DNA from: Halomonas korlensis
Lineage (GTDB): Bacteria > Pseudomonadota > Gammaproteobacteria > Pseudomonadales > Halomonadaceae
NCBI RefSeq assembly: GCF_900116705.1
Contig: NZ_FPBP01000013.1
Span: forward strand, 1 to 64,000
DNA length: 64,000 nt
Reading direction: 5' to 3'
Each line of letters begins with the position of its first letter. Position 1 is the first letter of the stretch. Below the pieces are notes generated by a model, which saw nothing but the letters and a program-made list of their open reading frames with translations, did not search any database and was not told where the DNA came from. A program made the position numbers and the translations under genes. Shown piece by piece: positions 1 through 9,231 of the stretch.

Positions 1-300
1 GACGAAGAAAAGGACGCCCCGGATTCTCGGTGCTGCGTCGCCGCCAAGCGCGGCGCCATCAAGAAGCTGGACGACAGCCCGATGAAAATGCTGCTGCTGG
101 GCATCGAGAAGGCCAAGGCCAGCATCCGTGCCAAGGTCGAGCATCCGTTTCATGTCATTAAGAACCTCTTCAGCTACCGGAAGGTGCGCTACAAGGGGCT
201 GGCCAAGAACCAGGCGCAACTCTTCAGCCTGTTCGGGCTGGCCAACCTGGTGCTGGCGACACGATGCGAGGGCCAAGTTGATGGGGCCAGTGTGCCTTGA
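1..300 (+). CDS. IS5-family transposase, C-terminal part
   Basis: An open frame enters from the left edge and stops at TGA 298-300, leaving the last 99 residues of a DDE transposase. The segment holds the C-terminal catalytic signature of the IS5/IS4 superfamily: R43, E47 and K54 of the fragment fit the R(3)E(6)K part of the YREK motif, inside KVEHPFHVIK. The Y position of that motif is Ala here. It is followed by the FSYRKVRYKGLAKN stretch typical of IS5 transposases. The N-terminal two thirds lie outside the window, so activity cannot be judged. Family assignment is firm; the exact IS name is not known. Confidence 0.9.
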   Translation, partial: DEEKDAPDSRCCVAAKRGAIKKLDDSPMKMLLLGIEKAKASIRAKVEHPFHVIKNLFSYRKVRYKGLAKNQAQLFSLFGLANLVLATRCEGQVDGASVP

Positions 301-435
301 GTCTGGTCTGGCAGCCGGAAAGCCCGGCTGCCAGGGAAAACAGGCCACCTGAAGTGATCAGACAATGACCGCTGAGGCGGTAAGAGGGCCAACTTGGCGC
401 TTGCATCGCGCAGGATCGAATTGTTCAGCGTTTCC
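1..435 (+). mobile_element. Right end of an IS5-group insertion sequence
   Basis: The element covers the transposase tail plus about 135 nt of non-coding DNA. The proposed right terminus is at 435. Read inward on the minus strand, the end begins GGAAACGCTGAACAA, and IS5-group inverted repeats typically begin GGAA. It is followed by CTAA (436-439), which fits the YTAR target duplicated by the IS5 subgroup. The left end is outside the window, so neither the inverted repeat nor the duplication can be confirmed. The element ends about 25 nt past the stop codon of the convergent XRE-cupin gene and does not disrupt it. Confidence 0.55.
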
Positions 436-459
436 CTAACTGGTCAGAGTAAAACTGCT

Positions 460-1011
460 CTAAAATGCCCGGGCTGGCGTGGCGCAGCTGACCAGGCGGC
501 AGGCGGTGTCGCCGGGATTGCGAAAGCGGTGGGGAATATTGGTTTCGAAGTAGTAGGCCTCGCCGGGGCCCAGTACTCGCATGCCGGTACCGATGGTAAT
601 CTCGATCCTGCCCTCCAGCACCACGCCGGCTTCCTCGCCCTGGTGGGTGATCATCTCGCGACCCGTGTCGGCGCCGGCAGGGTAGGTCTCGATCATGAAC
701 GACAGCGCGCGGTCACGACGGTCTGCACCGACCAGCTTGTAGATGACATCGCCGCTGCCCACGTCGGCCAGCTCCTCGGCGCTGTAGAACACTTGCCGGC
801 CGCTTTCCAGGTCCATGGTGAAGAAGTCGCCGACACTCATGGGGATGGCATCCAGGATCTTTTTCAACGAGCTGACCGAGGGGCTGACCTTGCCCTGCTC
901 GATCAGCGAGAGGCTGGAATGCGTCACCCCGCATCGCTTGGCGAGCTCACGCTGTGAAATGCCGCGCAGGGTCCGTAGCGCGCGCAGGCGGGGGCCGACC
1001 TCATCCGACAT
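460..1011 (-). CDS. XRE-family regulator with C-terminal cupin domain
   Basis: The 183-residue protein has an N-terminal Cro/C1 helix-turn-helix (about residues 8-62, with SQRELAKRCGVTHSSLSLIEQG) and a C-terminal cupin barrel (about 110-178, with THQGEEAGVVLEG and PHRFRNPGD). This architecture is shared by PuuR, SutR and related repressors, where the cupin senses a small ligand. The ATG follows a GAGGAGATC ribosome-binding site. The gene lies downstream of gatB in the same direction, separated by 116 nt holding a strong stem-loop, so it is probably a separate unit. The ligand and targets cannot be told from sequence, and the neighbours give no metabolic hint. Confidence 0.88.
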   Translation of the reverse strand: MSDEVGPRLRALRTLRGISQRELAKRCGVTHSSLSLIEQGKVSPSVSSLKKILDAIPMSVGDFFTMDLESGRQVFYSAEELADVGSGDVIYKLVGADRRDRALSFMIETYPAGADTGREMITHQGEEAGVVLEGRIEITIGTGMRVLGPGEAYYFETNIPHRFRNPGDTACRLVSCATPARAF

Positions 1012-1062
1012 CCTGATCTCCTCGGCAACGGTTTTTGTGGTTATCCGCCAGCAGCCGTCAAT

Positions 1063-1112
1063 GGGTCGGGCGGGGCCTTACTGGATCATGCCATGAGCCC
1101 CGCGTCCGACCC
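1063..1112 (-). terminator. Stem-loop after gatB, possible terminator or processing site
   Basis: Two consecutive 7-bp arms pair perfectly: 1063-1069 with 1106-1112, and 1070-1076 with 1097-1103. A 2-nt bulge (1104-1105) lies on one side and the loop is 20 nt. The structure follows the gatB stop codon and precedes the XRE-cupin gene. No T-run follows on either strand, so a classical intrinsic terminator is not shown. Confidence 0.45.
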
Positions 1113-1127
1113 GAGCCGTCGAGCGCC

Positions 1128-2582
1128 TCAGCAGAGGGCGTCGAGCTTGTCTTTCAGCACCTTGTTGACCTGCTGGGGGTTGGCGGTACCGCGCGAGGCC
1201 TTCATCACCTGGCCGACGAAATAGCCGATCATCTTGCCGCGCTTGTCGGGTTCGGCGTCGCGATACTGGGCCACCTGGGCGGGACTGTCGGCAATGACCT
1301 GATCGATCATCGCCTCGATGGCGCCGGTGTCGGTGACCTGCTTGAGCCCCTTGGCTTCGATCACCGCGTCGGCACTCTCGCCCTCACCGTTCCACAGCGC
1401 CTGGAAGACCTGCTTGGCCGCCTTGCCGTTGATGGTGTCGTCCATGACCCGGCGGATGAGCTCGCCAAGCGTTTCGGCAGCCACGGGGCTGTCCTGGATT
1501 CGCCGGCCTTCGCGGTTGAGTGCGCCGGAGAGCTCGCCCTGCACCCAGTTGGCGGCCTGCTTGGCATCGCCACAGGCGTTCTTGACGCGCTCGAAATACT
1601 CGGCCATCTCACGGCTCGCCGAGAGCACGCCGGCATCGTAGGCGGAAAGCCCAAAGTCAGCCTCGAAGCGGGCCCGCTTGTCGGCGGGCAGCTCCGGCAG
1701 GTTGTCGCGAAGGTGATCGACGTAGGCTTGGTCCAGTACCACGGGCAGCAGATCGGGACAGGGGAAGTAGCGATAGTCGTTGGCTTCTTCCTTGGTGCGC
1801 ATGCTGCGGGTCTCGTCGCGTTCCGGGTCGAAGAGGCGCGTTTCCTGCACTACCTTGCCGCCGTCCTCGAGGAGCTCGATCTGGCGCTCAACCTCGAAGG
1901 CGATGGCGCGCTCCACGAAGCGGAAGGAGTTGACGTTCTTGATCTCGGCGCGGGTGCCGTAGGTTTCCTGGCCGACGGGGCGCACCGAGACGTTGACGTC
2001 GCAGCGCATCGACCCCTCGGCCATGTTGCCGTCGCTGATGCCCAGGTAGGTGACGATCGAGTGGATCGCCTTGAGGTAGGCGGCGGCCTCCTTGGCCGAA
2101 CGCATGTCGGGCTCGGAGACGATCTCCAGCAACGGGGTGCCGGCGCGGTTGAGGTCGACGCCGGTCATGCCGTGAAAATCTTCGTGCAATGACTTGCCGG
2201 CATCCTCTTCCAGATGGGCATGATGCACGCGGATGCGCTTGATGGTGCCATCCTCCAGGGTGATCTCCACCTCGCCGGGACCGACGATGGGGTGATACAT
2301 CTGGCTGGTCTGGTAGCCCTTGGGCAGGTCCGGGTAAAAGTAATTCTTGCGGTCGAACACCGAGACCTCGGGAATCTCGGCGTGGATGCCCAGGCCGAAC
2401 TGCACGGCCATGGCCACGGCCGTCTCGTTGAGGACTGGCAACACCCCGGGCATTCCCAGGTCCACGGCGCAGGCCTGCGAATTGGGCGCAGCGCCGAAGG
2501 CGGTGGAGGCGCCGGAAAATATCTTGGAGCGGGTCGCCAGCTGGACGTGCACTTCCAGCCCGATCACGGTTTCCCATTGCAT
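1128..2582 (-). CDS. gatB: Aspartyl/glutamyl-tRNA amidotransferase subunit B
   Basis: GatB (484 residues, full length) is the tRNA-binding kinase-like subunit of GatCAB. It activates Glu on Glu-tRNA(Gln), or Asp on Asp-tRNA(Asn), before amide transfer. The N-terminal signature [13 protein letters not shown] and the [14 protein letters not shown] segment are diagnostic. The C-terminal YqeY-like tRNA-binding domain runs from about residue 390 to the end. Its ATG overlaps the gatA stop by one base (TGATG), so translation is probably coupled. In E. coli-type enterics GlnRS and AsnRS replace this pathway; Halomonas and Pseudomonas keep GatCAB. Confidence 0.97.
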   Translation of the reverse strand: MQWETVIGLEVHVQLATRSKIFSGASTAFGAAPNSQACAVDLGMPGVLPVLNETAVAMAVQFGLGIHAEIPEVSVFDRKNYFYPDLPKGYQTSQMYHPIVGPGEVEITLEDGTIKRIRVHHAHLEEDAGKSLHEDFHGMTGVDLNRAGTPLLEIVSEPDMRSAKEAAAYLKAIHSIVTYLGISDGNMAEGSMRCDVNVSVRPVGQETYGTRAEIKNVNSFRFVERAIAFEVERQIELLEDGGKVVQETRLFDPERDETRSMRTKEEANDYRYFPCPDLLPVVLDQAYVDHLRDNLPELPADKRARFEADFGLSAYDAGVLSASREMAEYFERVKNACGDAKQAANWVQGELSGALNREGRRIQDSPVAAETLGELIRRVMDDTINGKAAKQVFQALWNGEGESADAVIEAKGLKQVTDTGAIEAMIDQVIADSPAQVAQYRDAEPDKRGKMIGYFVGQVMKASRGTANPQQVNKVLKDKLDALC

Positions 2583-4057
2583 CAGCGGGCCTCCTCGGCG
2601 ATGGCGGGGCGGCGGCGATGCCAGTCGGTAGCCTGCTGGAACTGGTGGGCGACATTGAGCAGGCGCGACTCGGCGAAGTGCGTGCCGAGTATCTGTAAGC
2701 CTATGGGGCGGCCCTCCGCGGGGCGCTTGCCCACGAAGCCCGCCGGCACGCTGATACCCGGGATACCGGCGAGGTTGACGGCGATGGTGTAGATATCCTG
2801 CAGATACATCGAGACCGGATCCTTGTTGGCGCCGAGGTCGAAGGCCGGTGTCGGCGAGGTCGGCCCCATCAATACGTCGACCTCCTCGAAGGCATCGAGG
2901 AAATCCTGGCGAATCAACCGGCGAACCTGCTGGGCCTTCTTGTAGTAGGCGTCAAAGAAGCCTTCCGACAGCGTATGAGTGCCGATCAGGATGCGTCGCT
3001 TGACTTCCTCACCGAAGCCTTCGGCGCGCGAGCGCTTGTAGAGGTCGATGAGGTCGGCGGGGTTGTCGCAGCGATGACCGAATCGCACGCCATCGTAGCG
3101 CGAGAGATTGGACGACGCCTCGGCCGGGGCGATGACGTAATAAGCCGGTATCGCATAATGAGTGTGCGGCAGGCTGACCTCGCGGACCGTGGCGCCCAGC
3201 GACTCATAAACCTTCACTGCCTCACGCACCGCGCTCTCGACCTCGGGGTCCAGGCCGTCACCGAAGTACTCCTTCGGCAGGCCGATCTTGAGCCCGGTCA
3301 GCGGCGCGCCGAGCTCCGCGGTATAGTCGGGCACGCCACGCGCCACGCTGGTGGAGTCGCGCAGGTCGTGGCCGGCGATGGCGCCAAGCAGGTGCGCGCA
3401 GTCCTCGGCGGTACGGGCCATGGGGCCGGCCTGGTCGAGGCTCGAGGCGTAGGCGATGATCCCGTAACGCGAGACGCGCCCGTAGGTGGGCTTGAGCCCG
3501 GTGATGCCGCAGAAGGCGGCCGGCTGGCGGATCGAGCCGCCGGTGTCGGTGCCCATGGCGGCCGGCACCAGGCCCGCGGCCACCGCGGCGGCGCTGCCGC
3601 CGGAGCTGCCGCCCGGTACGGCGCCGGTGTCCCAGGGGTTCTTCACGGGGCCGTAGAAGCTGTTCTCGTTGGAGGAGCCCATGGCGAACTCGTCCAGATT
3701 GGTCTTGCCCAGGCTCACGGTACCGGCGGCCTTGAGCTTCTCGACCACGGTGGCATCAAAGGGCGCGATGAAGTTGTCGAGCATCCTTGAGCCGGCACTG
3801 GTCTTGACGCCCTCGGTACAGAAGAGGTCCTTGATGGCCAGCGGCAGGCCGTTGAGCCGGGCGGCGTCGCCCCTGGCGCGGGCCGCGTCGGCATTGTCGG
3901 CGGACTCGAGCGCTTGCTCGGGGGTAACGGTGATCAGGCTGTTGAGCTCACCGTCCAGGCGCTTGATACGTGCGAGCAGGGCCTGGGTCAGCTCGCGACT
4001 GGAAAACTCACCAGCCTGGAGGCCGGCGGCGAGTTCCGTCAGGGTCTTGTCATGCAT
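2582..4057 (-). CDS. gatA: Aspartyl/glutamyl-tRNA amidotransferase subunit A
   Basis: GatA (491 residues) is the amidase-signature subunit that hydrolyses glutamine and supplies ammonia to GatB. The catalytic Ser-cisSer-Lys triad is visible: K76 in PLAIKDLF, S151 in [12 protein letters not shown] and S175 in [10 protein letters not shown]. The spacing (75 and 24 residues) is as expected for the family. It lies between gatC (48 nt upstream) and gatB (1-nt overlap) in one operon. The length is normal and no key residue is lost. Confidence 0.97.
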   Translation of the reverse strand: MHDKTLTELAAGLQAGEFSSRELTQALLARIKRLDGELNSLITVTPEQALESADNADAARARGDAARLNGLPLAIKDLFCTEGVKTSAGSRMLDNFIAPFDATVVEKLKAAGTVSLGKTNLDEFAMGSSNENSFYGPVKNPWDTGAVPGGSSGGSAAAVAAGLVPAAMGTDTGGSIRQPAAFCGITGLKPTYGRVSRYGIIAYASSLDQAGPMARTAEDCAHLLGAIAGHDLRDSTSVARGVPDYTAELGAPLTGLKIGLPKEYFGDGLDPEVESAVREAVKVYESLGATVREVSLPHTHYAIPAYYVIAPAEASSNLSRYDGVRFGHRCDNPADLIDLYKRSRAEGFGEEVKRRILIGTHTLSEGFFDAYYKKAQQVRRLIRQDFLDAFEEVDVLMGPTSPTPAFDLGANKDPVSMYLQDIYTIAVNLAGIPGISVPAGFVGKRPAEGRPIGLQILGTHFAESRLLNVAHQFQQATDWHRRRPAIAEEAR

Positions 4058-4105
4058 GGGCCTTGGGCTCCGTTGAGGCTTGCCGGTAACACGGGGGGAG
4101 ACAGG

Positions 4106-4393
4106 TCACTCGACCACCCGGGGCACCAGATAGAGGCCTTCTTCCACCGCCGGTGCACAGCGCTGGAACTGCTCGCGTCGGTCGGGTTCGGTCACTTCGT
4201 CGGCGCGCAGACGCTGGGTGGCGTCGAGGGGGTGAGCCAGCGGGGCGACCCCGTGGGTATCCAGGCCCTGGAGCTGGTCGACCATTGCCAGGATGCGACC
4301 CAGATCGTCCTGATAATGGCTGGCTTCTTCGTCGCTCAGGCCGAGCCGGGCCAGATGGGCGGCCCTGAGAACGTCGGTTTTGTCGATCGCCAT
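4106..4393 (-). CDS. gatC: Aspartyl/glutamyl-tRNA amidotransferase subunit C
   Basis: GatC is the small belt subunit that holds GatA and GatB together. I chose ATG 4393 (95 residues, MAIDKTDVLRAAHLARLGLS), preceded by GAGG at a proper distance and matching the usual length of about 95. A longer in-frame start at 4426 would add 11 residues unlike the family. The helical LARLGLSDEEA start and the PLAHPLD segment are typical. It is the first gene of gatCAB and is divergent from mreB. Confidence 0.95.
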   Translation of the reverse strand: MAIDKTDVLRAAHLARLGLSDEEASHYQDDLGRILAMVDQLQGLDTHGVAPLAHPLDATQRLRADEVTEPDRREQFQRCAPAVEEGLYLVPRVVE

Positions 4394-4575
4394 GATCGGT
4401 TGTCCTCGAAGGGTTAGTGATTGCAAGCGGGTTCACGAAAATAAACGCAGAAGGTACCACATCCGACGTTCTGCTGGCAGGGCCGCAAGTCACCGCCGTG
4501 GAGAGGCTTTCGCTTGCTGCAGGGGGGGCGCGGTGATACCGTTTGCCTCCGCACAGGGTTTCCGGACTGCACTAG

Positions 4576-5625
<1,050 letters not shown>

Positions 5626-5651
5626 TATCGAAATATCGCGGGGGAATCTCT

Positions 5652-6623
5652 ATCAAACCGCTGTTCTCGCATGGGCCGCTGCCCGGCTACCGACTGATAT
5701 TGTGTGTGGCGGCGGCGGCGGCGTTGATGTTCGCCGATACGCGTTTTACCCGAATGGAAGACGTGCGAGCCCAGCTTTCCACCCTGGTAGCACCCGTTCA
5801 ATGGGGGGTCAGCCTGCCCAGTGATGTTCTCAACTGGGGGGCGCTGGCGCTTTCGGATCAGCGCGCACTGGTGGAGGAAAATCGCCGCCTGCGCGAGCAG
5901 ATCCTGACGTTGTCGCATCGTGTCCAGCGCATGGCCAGTCTCACCGCAGAGAATGTTCGCCTGCGCGAGCTGCTGTCGGCGGCCCAGCAGGACGAGGTTC
6001 CTTTCATTACGGCCGAGCTGCTCTCGCTCGACCCCGACCCCTTTACCCACCAGATGGTCCTCGATCGCGGGCGACGTGATGGTGTCTATGTCGGCCAGCC
6101 GGTCATGGATGCCTCCGGACTGGTTGGCCAGATCACTGCCGTGTCGGCCTATTCCAGCCGCGTGCTGTTGCTGGCCGACGCCAGCCATGCGCTGCCGGTG
6201 CAGGTCAACCGCAACGGCCTGCGCTTCATCGCCCAGGGGGCGGGGGATTACGAGGCGCTCACGGTCCGCCATGTCCCCGATACCGCTGACATCCGCGAAA
6301 ACGACTTGCTGACGACCTCCGGGCTGGCCGGGCGTTTCCCGGCTGGCTACCCGGTGGCGCGTGTCATCCGTGTTGAGCACGATCCCGGAGAGCCCTTTGC
6401 CCGGGTCACGGCCGCCCCGGTAGCGAGGCTGCAACGCTCGCGCCACTTCCTGTTGCTGTTTCCACCCCCGGCGCCTTCGGTGCCGGGCGAGGGCGAGTGG
6501 GATCGCGAGCTTTCCGAGTCGGCCATCGAGGCGGCGCGAATGCTGATCGGTTTGCCGCCGCAGGGCGGATTATTGCAAGAGCAAGCATTGCAAGACCGGG
6601 CCCTGCAAGAAGAGGAGCGTTGA
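5652..6623 (+). CDS. mreC: Rod-shape protein MreC, apparent ATC start
   Basis: MreC is a bitopic inner-membrane protein whose periplasmic part links MreB to the wall synthases. From 5652 it has 323 residues: a short cytoplasmic start (KPLFSHGPLPG), a membrane helix at about 14-30, a coiled coil (about 65-105) and the beta-rich MreC domain. E. coli MreC begins MKPIFSRGP, which aligns exactly with ATC-AAA-CCG-CTG-TTC here. GGGGGA lies six bases before that ATC. The only in-frame ATG upstream (5550) is 76 nt inside mreB and would add 34 unrelated residues. Later TTG, GTG and ATG codons fall in the membrane helix. CTG 5622, overlapping the mreB stop, is the other alternative. Confidence 0.93.
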   Translation: MKPLFSHGPLPGYRLILCVAAAAALMFADTRFTRMEDVRAQLSTLVAPVQWGVSLPSDVLNWGALALSDQRALVEENRRLREQILTLSHRVQRMASLTAENVRLRELLSAAQQDEVPFITAELLSLDPDPFTHQMVLDRGRRDGVYVGQPVMDASGLVGQITAVSAYSSRVLLLADASHALPVQVNRNGLRFIAQGAGDYEALTVRHVPDTADIRENDLLTTSGLAGRFPAGYPVARVIRVEHDPGEPFARVTAAPVARLQRSRHFLLLFPPPAPSVPGEGEWDRELSESAIEAARMLIGLPPQGGLLQEQALQDRALQEEER

Positions 6624-7111
6624 TGATGCCATCGTCGCCCACCGGCATGCTGTGGATATGGTTTACCCTGCTGATGGCGCTGTGTCTGCAAGTCATGCCA
6701 ATGGCCGATGGCTGGCAGATCTGGCGCCCCGACTGGCTCGGGCTGATGCTGATTTACTGGTGCATGAAGGCGCCGTACCGAGTCGGTGTGCTGCACGGTT
6801 TCGTGCTGGGCATTCTGCTCGATCTGCTCGAGGGAGCGCCGCTTGGGCAGAACGCGCTTACCCTGTCACTGCTGGCCTTTCTGTGCGCGCTGGTCTACCC
6901 CCGTTTCCGGGCCTATTCATTGGTTCAGCAGGCGGTGTTGATCTTCGTGCTGCTGGGGATCGTCCAGCTCATCGAGCAGTGGTTACGCACTCTGTTCGGA
7001 CCGTTTTCCATTCATCTGTCGTTTCTGCTGCCTTCGTTGATCGGGGCGCTGCTCTGGCCATGGCTGACCACCCTGTTCGAGGCGTTGGGGCGCCGTCTGG
7101 CCCGCGATTGA
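6623..7111 (+). CDS. mreD: Rod-shape protein MreD
   Basis: MreD (162 residues) is a polytopic inner-membrane partner of MreC. Five or so hydrophobic helices are visible, starting [16 protein letters not shown], and the [11 protein letters not shown] segment is typical. The ATG at 6623 overlaps the mreC stop (TGATG) and is preceded by AAGAGGAG. A second ATG follows at 6626. The open frame continues back inside mreC, but that part is not MreD-like. It is the third gene of the mre operon. Confidence 0.95.
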   Translation: MMPSSPTGMLWIWFTLLMALCLQVMPMADGWQIWRPDWLGLMLIYWCMKAPYRVGVLHGFVLGILLDLLEGAPLGQNALTLSLLAFLCALVYPRFRAYSLVQQAVLIFVLLGIVQLIEQWLRTLFGPFSIHLSFLLPSLIGALLWPWLTTLFEALGRRLARD

Positions 7112-7139
7112 TCTTTCCGCCACTTGCCCTGGAGCTGCC

Positions 7140-7730
7140 ATGACCCTCGATCCCGTGCTGTGTCTGGCATCGGCCTCGCCACGCCGACGCGACCTGTTGG
7201 CCTCGATCGGGGTGGCGGTCGATGTTCGGTCGGTCGAGATTGACGAGACGCCGCAGAGGGACGAGGCGCCTGCTACTTACGTCGTTCGACTTGCTCGTGA
7301 GAAGGCCCGGGCCGGCGCCGGGATTTCCAGCCTGCCGGTGCTCGGCGCCGATACCGCCGTGGTCCACGACGGCGTGGTTCTCGGCAAGCCGGGAAGTCGC
7401 GAGCACGCAGCGGCAATGCTGCGCTCGCTATCCGGTCGTGATCACGAGGTGCTGACCGCGGTGGCGGTGAGCGGGCCGGCCGGCTTGCTCGAGGCCTGCG
7501 TGGCGACACGGGTGGTGATGCGCGAGATAGGCAATAACGAGATCGCCGCCTACTGGTCCACCGGCGAGCCGGTCGACAAGGCCGGCGGCTACGCCATCCA
7601 GGGGCTGGCCGCGGTATTCGTGAAACGCATCGAGGGCAGTCATTCAGCGGTGGTGGGCCTGCCGCTCTTCGAGACCGCGGCGCTGCTGGCACGCCAGGGC
7701 GTGCCGGTGTGGAACCACGCTATGGCATAA
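7140..7730 (+). CDS. maf: Maf-family nucleoside triphosphate pyrophosphatase
   Basis: The 196-residue protein starts with the Maf signature [12 protein letters not shown] (about residues 9-20) and keeps VLGADTAV with the catalytic Asp and the [13 protein letters not shown] loop. Family members hydrolyse non-canonical NTPs (dTTP/UTP or modified pyrimidines) to monophosphates. Its place between mreD and rng matches E. coli yhdE, a dTTP/UTP pyrophosphatase. Substrate choice here is inferred from that synteny. GGAG precedes the ATG. It lies 28 nt after mreD, probably in the same operon. Confidence 0.93.
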   Translation: MTLDPVLCLASASPRRRDLLASIGVAVDVRSVEIDETPQRDEAPATYVVRLAREKARAGAGISSLPVLGADTAVVHDGVVLGKPGSREHAAAMLRSLSGRDHEVLTAVAVSGPAGLLEACVATRVVMREIGNNEIAAYWSTGEPVDKAGGYAIQGLAAVFVKRIEGSHSAVVGLPLFETAALLARQGVPVWNHAMA

Positions 7731-7763
7731 TACCCAGAGAATTGACTGGACAAGGATTTCTGC

Positions 7764-9227
7764 ATGAGCGGTGAAGTACTCATCAATCTGACGCCGATGG
7801 AAACCCGCGTTGCCGTAGTGGAGAACGGTGTCCTGCAGGAGGCCTTCATCGAACGGTCGCGCCGCCGTGGCATCGTCGGCAACATCTATAAAGGCCGCGT
7901 GGTGCGGGTGTTGCCCGGCATGCAGGCGGCTTTCGTGGATATCGGCCTCGACCGCGCCGCTTTCATCCATGCCCAGGAGGTCATGCCGCCGGGCTCCCCT
8001 GCTGAAGACCAGATCGCCATCGGCCAACTGCTTCACGAGGGCCAGGCCCTGGTAGTTCAGGTGACCAAGGACCCCATCGGGTCCAAGGGGGCGCGTCTGA
8101 CGACCCATCTATCGGTGCCGTCGCGCTACCTGGTATACATGCCCGATTCGCCGCACCACGGCGTCTCCCAGCGCATCGAGGATGACCGCGAGCGCGAGCG
8201 CCTGCGGGCGCTGCTGGAAACCAGCCAGGCCGAGCAGAGCCTGGAGGTGACCGGCGGTTTCATCGTGCGCACCGCCGCCGAGGGTGCACTGGGCGAAGAG
8301 ATCGCCAGCGATATGTACTTCCTGCTGCGCCTGTGGCGCAAGGTCAGTGAGCGCAAGGTGACCGCACCGGCGCCCAGCGTGATCTACGATGATCTACCGC
8401 TATTCATGCGCACCCTGCGCGATGTGATGCGCGATGACATCGAGAAGGTTCGCATCGATTCGCGCGAAAACTATGTCAAGCTCATCGAGTTTGCCCAGGA
8501 GTTCATGCCTCACGCCGTCGAGCGGATCGAGCACTACGCCGGCGAACGACCGGTCTTTGATCTCTACAGCGTCGAGGACGAGATCCAGAAGGCGCTGGGT
8601 CGCCGGGTACAGCTGAAGTCAGGTGGGTATCTGGTGATCGACCCGACCGAGGCGATGACCACCATTGACGTCAATACCGGCGGCTACGTGGGGCATCGCA
8701 ATCTCGAGGAAACGATCTTCAAGACCAACCTCGAGGCGGCCAATGCCATTGCCCGCCAGCTTCGGCTGCGCAATCTGGGTGGCATCATCATCATCGATTT
8801 CATCGACATGGAGGATACCGAGCATCAGCGCCAGGTGCTGCGCATGCTCGAGAAGTCGCTCGAGCGCGACCATGCCAAGACCAAGTGTACGGGCGTCACC
8901 GAGCTCGGCCTGGTGCAGCTGACGCGCAAACGCACGCGCGAGAGTCTCGAACAGACGCTCTGCGAGGCCTGCCCGACCTGCGAGGGGCGAGGCACCCTGA
9001 AGACCCCTGAGTCCGTGTGTTACGAGATCTTTCGCGAGATCCTGCGCGAGGACCGGGCCTACAGCGCCGAGACCTACACCGTCCTGGCCTCCCAGGCAGT
9101 CGTCGATCGGTTGCTCGATGAGGAATCGGCGGCGGTGGCGGATCTCGAGTCCTTCATCGGCAAGACCATCCGCTTCCAGGTCGAGATCCATTACTCCCAG
9201 GAGCAGTACGACATCGTGCTGATGTGA
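7764..9227 (+). CDS. rng: Ribonuclease G
   Basis: RNase G (487 residues) is the shorter RNase E paralogue that matures the 16S rRNA 5' end and cuts some mRNAs. It opens MSGEVLINLTPMETRVAVVENG, followed by the S1 domain (about 38-120, KGRVVRVLPGMQAAFVDIG). The DNase-like catalytic region has TTIDVNTGGYVG and IIDFIDMEDTEHQ, whose Asp residues bind Mg2+. The zinc-link cysteines CEACPTC sit near residue 400. There is no long disordered RNase E scaffold. It lies 33 nt after maf. Confidence 0.97.
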   Translation: MSGEVLINLTPMETRVAVVENGVLQEAFIERSRRRGIVGNIYKGRVVRVLPGMQAAFVDIGLDRAAFIHAQEVMPPGSPAEDQIAIGQLLHEGQALVVQVTKDPIGSKGARLTTHLSVPSRYLVYMPDSPHHGVSQRIEDDRERERLRALLETSQAEQSLEVTGGFIVRTAAEGALGEEIASDMYFLLRLWRKVSERKVTAPAPSVIYDDLPLFMRTLRDVMRDDIEKVRIDSRENYVKLIEFAQEFMPHAVERIEHYAGERPVFDLYSVEDEIQKALGRRVQLKSGGYLVIDPTEAMTTIDVNTGGYVGHRNLEETIFKTNLEAANAIARQLRLRNLGGIIIIDFIDMEDTEHQRQVLRMLEKSLERDHAKTKCTGVTELGLVQLTRKRTRESLEQTLCEACPTCEGRGTLKTPESVCYEIFREILREDRAYSAETYTVLASQAVVDRLLDEESAAVADLESFIGKTIRFQVEIHYSQEQYDIVLM

Positions 9228-9231
9228 GCCC

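Noticed and set aside
1035-2192. Long plus-strand open frame (385 codons) opposite gatB
   Set aside because: It is a shadow of gatB in high-GC DNA. Its composition (Gly/Val/Leu/Ala/His/Asp-rich) has no recognisable domain, while gatB is complete on the other strand.
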